From the NCBI GenBank assembly GCA_959606905.1, contig CAUHML010000066.1, positions 1-16,491 of the forward strand: a stretch of DNA of 16,491 nucleotides, given 5' to 3'. The position numbers and the translations under genes were made by a program. Below, piece by piece: positions 15,250 through 16,491 of this stretch. Below the pieces are notes generated by a model. That model had not been told where the DNA came from, searched no databases, and was given only the letters and a program-made list of their open reading frames with translations. Every line of letters begins with the position of its first letter. Position 1 is the stretch's first letter. This DNA is from an uncultured Bacteroides sp. Lineage in GTDB: Bacteria; Bacteroidota; Bacteroidia; Bacteroidales; Bacteroidaceae.

Positions 15250-16369
15250 ATGTTCCAAGACAAATACGTTTTCGCTCAATTGACTTCATTTCTGAATCGA
15301 AGTAAGTTTAATCGCATAGTCACCAAGTATGGTGGTGATAAATATGTGAAGCACTTCACCTGCTGGAATCAACTACTTGCTTTGATGTTTGGTCAACTTT
15401 CTAATCGTGAAAGTCTGCGAGATTTGATAGTTGCTCTTGAAGCTCATCATTCCAAATGTTATCATTTAGGAATGGGCAAGAATGTATCAAAGTCATCACT
15501 GGCCAGAGCAAACCAGGATAGAGACTATCACATCTTTGAAGAACATGCCTACTACCTGGTTAGCTAAGCACGACAAAAGTGTGCTGATCATATTTTCAAA
15601 CTTGGCGGTAATGTTTATGCTTTCGATTCGACAACTATTGACCTGTGTTTTTCAGTCTTTTGGTGGGCAAAATTCCGTAAAAAGAAAGGTGGTATCCTTT
15701 CATATCACGGAAGCATCCGTGCACGATTCTAAAGTTATGATTGAAATTCCTTATGAACCAAGCTCTTATTACATCTTTGACCGCGGTTATAATAACTTCA
15801 AAATGCTGTATGAAATTCATCAAATTGAAGCTTACTTTGTTGTCAGAACAAAAAAGAATCTCCAATACAAATCCATCCAATGGAAACGTAGGCTGCCTAG
15901 GAATGTGCTTTCAGACGCAAGTGTACTTCTGACAGGATTCTATCCTAAACAATATTACCCAGAACCACTTAGACTGGTTAAATATTGGGATGAAGAACAA
16001 GAACGAGAATTTACATTCATAACCAATGCGATGCATATATCCGCGCTTCAGGTTGCTGGACTTTATAAAAATCGTTGGCAGGCAGAGCTGCTTTTCAAAT
16101 GGCTCAAGCAGCACTTTAAAATCAAAAGATTTTGGGGAACTACAGAGAATGCTGTTCGAATACAGATATATGCTGCTATATGCGCTTACTGTTTGGTGGC
16201 AATCATTCAACACGATATGCAACTGGACAGAAGTACATATGAAGTGTTACAAATACTGAGCATCTCATTGACTGATAAGACTCATCTGAGAGACCTCTTT
16301 GATAAAACTAAATTTCAAAAGGACAAAGAACGATTCGGACCAAATGGGTCAAGTTTGTTTAATTTTTAA
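15250..16369 (+). pseudogene. IS4-family transposase, broken by a stop and a frameshifting deletion
   Basis: The N-terminal part (15250-15564) reads MFQDKYVFAQLTSFLNRSKF onward, the DUF4372 domain of IS4-family transposases. A TAA at 15565-15567 interrupts it after YYLVS. The same frame then continues in family-like sequence (ARQKCADHIFKLGG, with the first catalytic Asp of FDSTTID at 15625-15627) to KKKGGI at about 15696. From 15698 the homology continues one frame over (FHITEASVHDSKVM) to the end. From memory of intact relatives, about 14 codons are missing at the junction, including the LYD segment with the second catalytic Asp. The C-terminal signature Y(2)R(3)E(6)K is intact in YKNRWQAELLFKWLK. 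The original product would have been about 385-390 residues. No active enzyme can be made. Confidence 0.92.
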
Positions 16370-16378
16370 TTCGTCCCA

Positions 16379-16398
16379 ATTTTAATGGGACACTAATG
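16379..16398 (-). repeat. Right terminal inverted repeat of the IS element
   Basis: Read on the minus strand it is CATTAGTGTCCCATTAAAAT, matching the left end at 18 of 20 positions. Confidence 0.88.
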
Positions 16399-16407
16399 AT
16401 ACAGTAA
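16399..16407. repeat. Right target-site duplication of the IS element
   Basis: ATACAGTAA immediately follows the right inverted repeat and is identical to 15118-15126. Confidence 0.85.
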
Positions 16408-16454
16408 CTTAAATGAATATTTTTTAAACTAATCCAAATAAAATCAGTTGAACC

Positions 16455-16491
16455 ATGAGAAATTCAAGATTAATCGGTGGAAAGCCGAAAA
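16455..16491 (+). CDS. Possible start of a further gene, cut by the window edge
   Basis: An ATG at 16455 opens a frame of 12 codons (MRNSRLIGGKPK) up to the window end, after an AT-rich leader. Before the IS inserted, this start would have lain about 80 bp downstream of the DUF386 stop, so it may be the next gene of the same cassette. Some L-fucose/D-arabinose isomerases have a loosely similar LIG..PKIGIRP start, but 12 residues are far too few to assign a family. Confidence 0.35.
   Translation, partial: MRNSRLIGGKPK

Larger units (their letters stand above)
15127..16398 (+). mobile_element. IS4-family insertion sequence, inactivated
   Basis: This 1272-bp element has 20-bp terminal inverted repeats: CATTGCTGTCCCATTAAAAT at 15127-15146, and the reverse complement of 16379-16398, which matches it at 18 of 20 bases. 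It is flanked by 9-bp direct repeats and contains one transposase reading frame, now broken in two places. It sits 33 bp downstream of the DUF386 gene, transcribed in the same direction. The intact duplication shows it arrived by ordinary transposition, and the lesions show it can no longer move by itself. Confidence 0.9.

Noticed and set aside
15482..15697. Upstream part of the second transposase frame as a genuine start (MYQSHHWPEQ...)
   Set aside because: The family-like sequence in this interval is in the other frame (through FDSTTID and KKKGGI). The second frame becomes family-like only from 15698.
1..16491. CRISPR array, tRNA, rRNA, integrase or defence genes
   Set aside because: I looked for spaced direct repeats, tRNA-like cloverleaf arms and recognisable protein families of these kinds by eye and saw none.

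Overview
The window is most consistent with a Bacteroides-type (order Bacteroidales) genome. It holds an adjacent SusC/SusD pair, lipoprotein signals of the Bacteroidetes kind, almost no Shine-Dalgarno sequences, and -7 boxes matching the Bacteroides consensus TAnnTTTG. Except for the divergent noise in the leader, everything reads on the + strand. The layout is that of a polysaccharide utilization locus (PUL) followed by an intracellular sugar-acid cassette and a dead insertion sequence.

Region 1 (1-508) is a non-coding leader with a perfect 12-bp inverted repeat and a perfect -7 box just upstream of susC. Region 2 (509-5169) is susC-susD, the outer-membrane glycan import complex. Region 3 (5307-11696) holds three exported enzymes, nearly back to back. 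They are a DUF1680 glycosidase of the GH127/GH146 type with an intact zinc-cysteine active site, a protein joining a GH-A (GH5-like) barrel to a sialidase-fold beta-propeller, and an SGNH carbohydrate O-acetylesterase of the sialate O-acetylesterase family. A long-range hairpin lies between susD and the first enzyme.

Region 4 (11697-12082) is a 386-bp gap with an imperfect 22-bp tandem repeat. Region 5 (12083-15093) is a tight three-gene cassette: a DapA/NanA-family Schiff-base aldolase or dehydratase, a sodium:solute symporter (SSS), and a YhcH/YjgK/YiaL (DUF386) protein. The last is unusual in carrying a lipoprotein signal, and its start overlaps the symporter stop. Region 6 (15118-16407) is an IS4-family element with 20-bp terminal inverted repeats and a clean 9-bp target duplication. 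Its transposase is broken by a stop codon and a frameshifting deletion. A gene may begin at 16455 and run off the window.

A plausible model is that SusCD imports an O-acetylated oligosaccharide. The esterase, the DUF1680 enzyme and the barrel-propeller protein strip it in the periplasm. A released monosaccharide, possibly a 2-keto-3-deoxy acid of the sialic acid/KDO kind, is then anomerised by the DUF386 lipoprotein, imported by the symporter and cleaved by the aldolase. The families are clear from sequence, but the substrate is inference. No regulator (HTCS, SusR, ECF sigma/anti-sigma) is present in the window.
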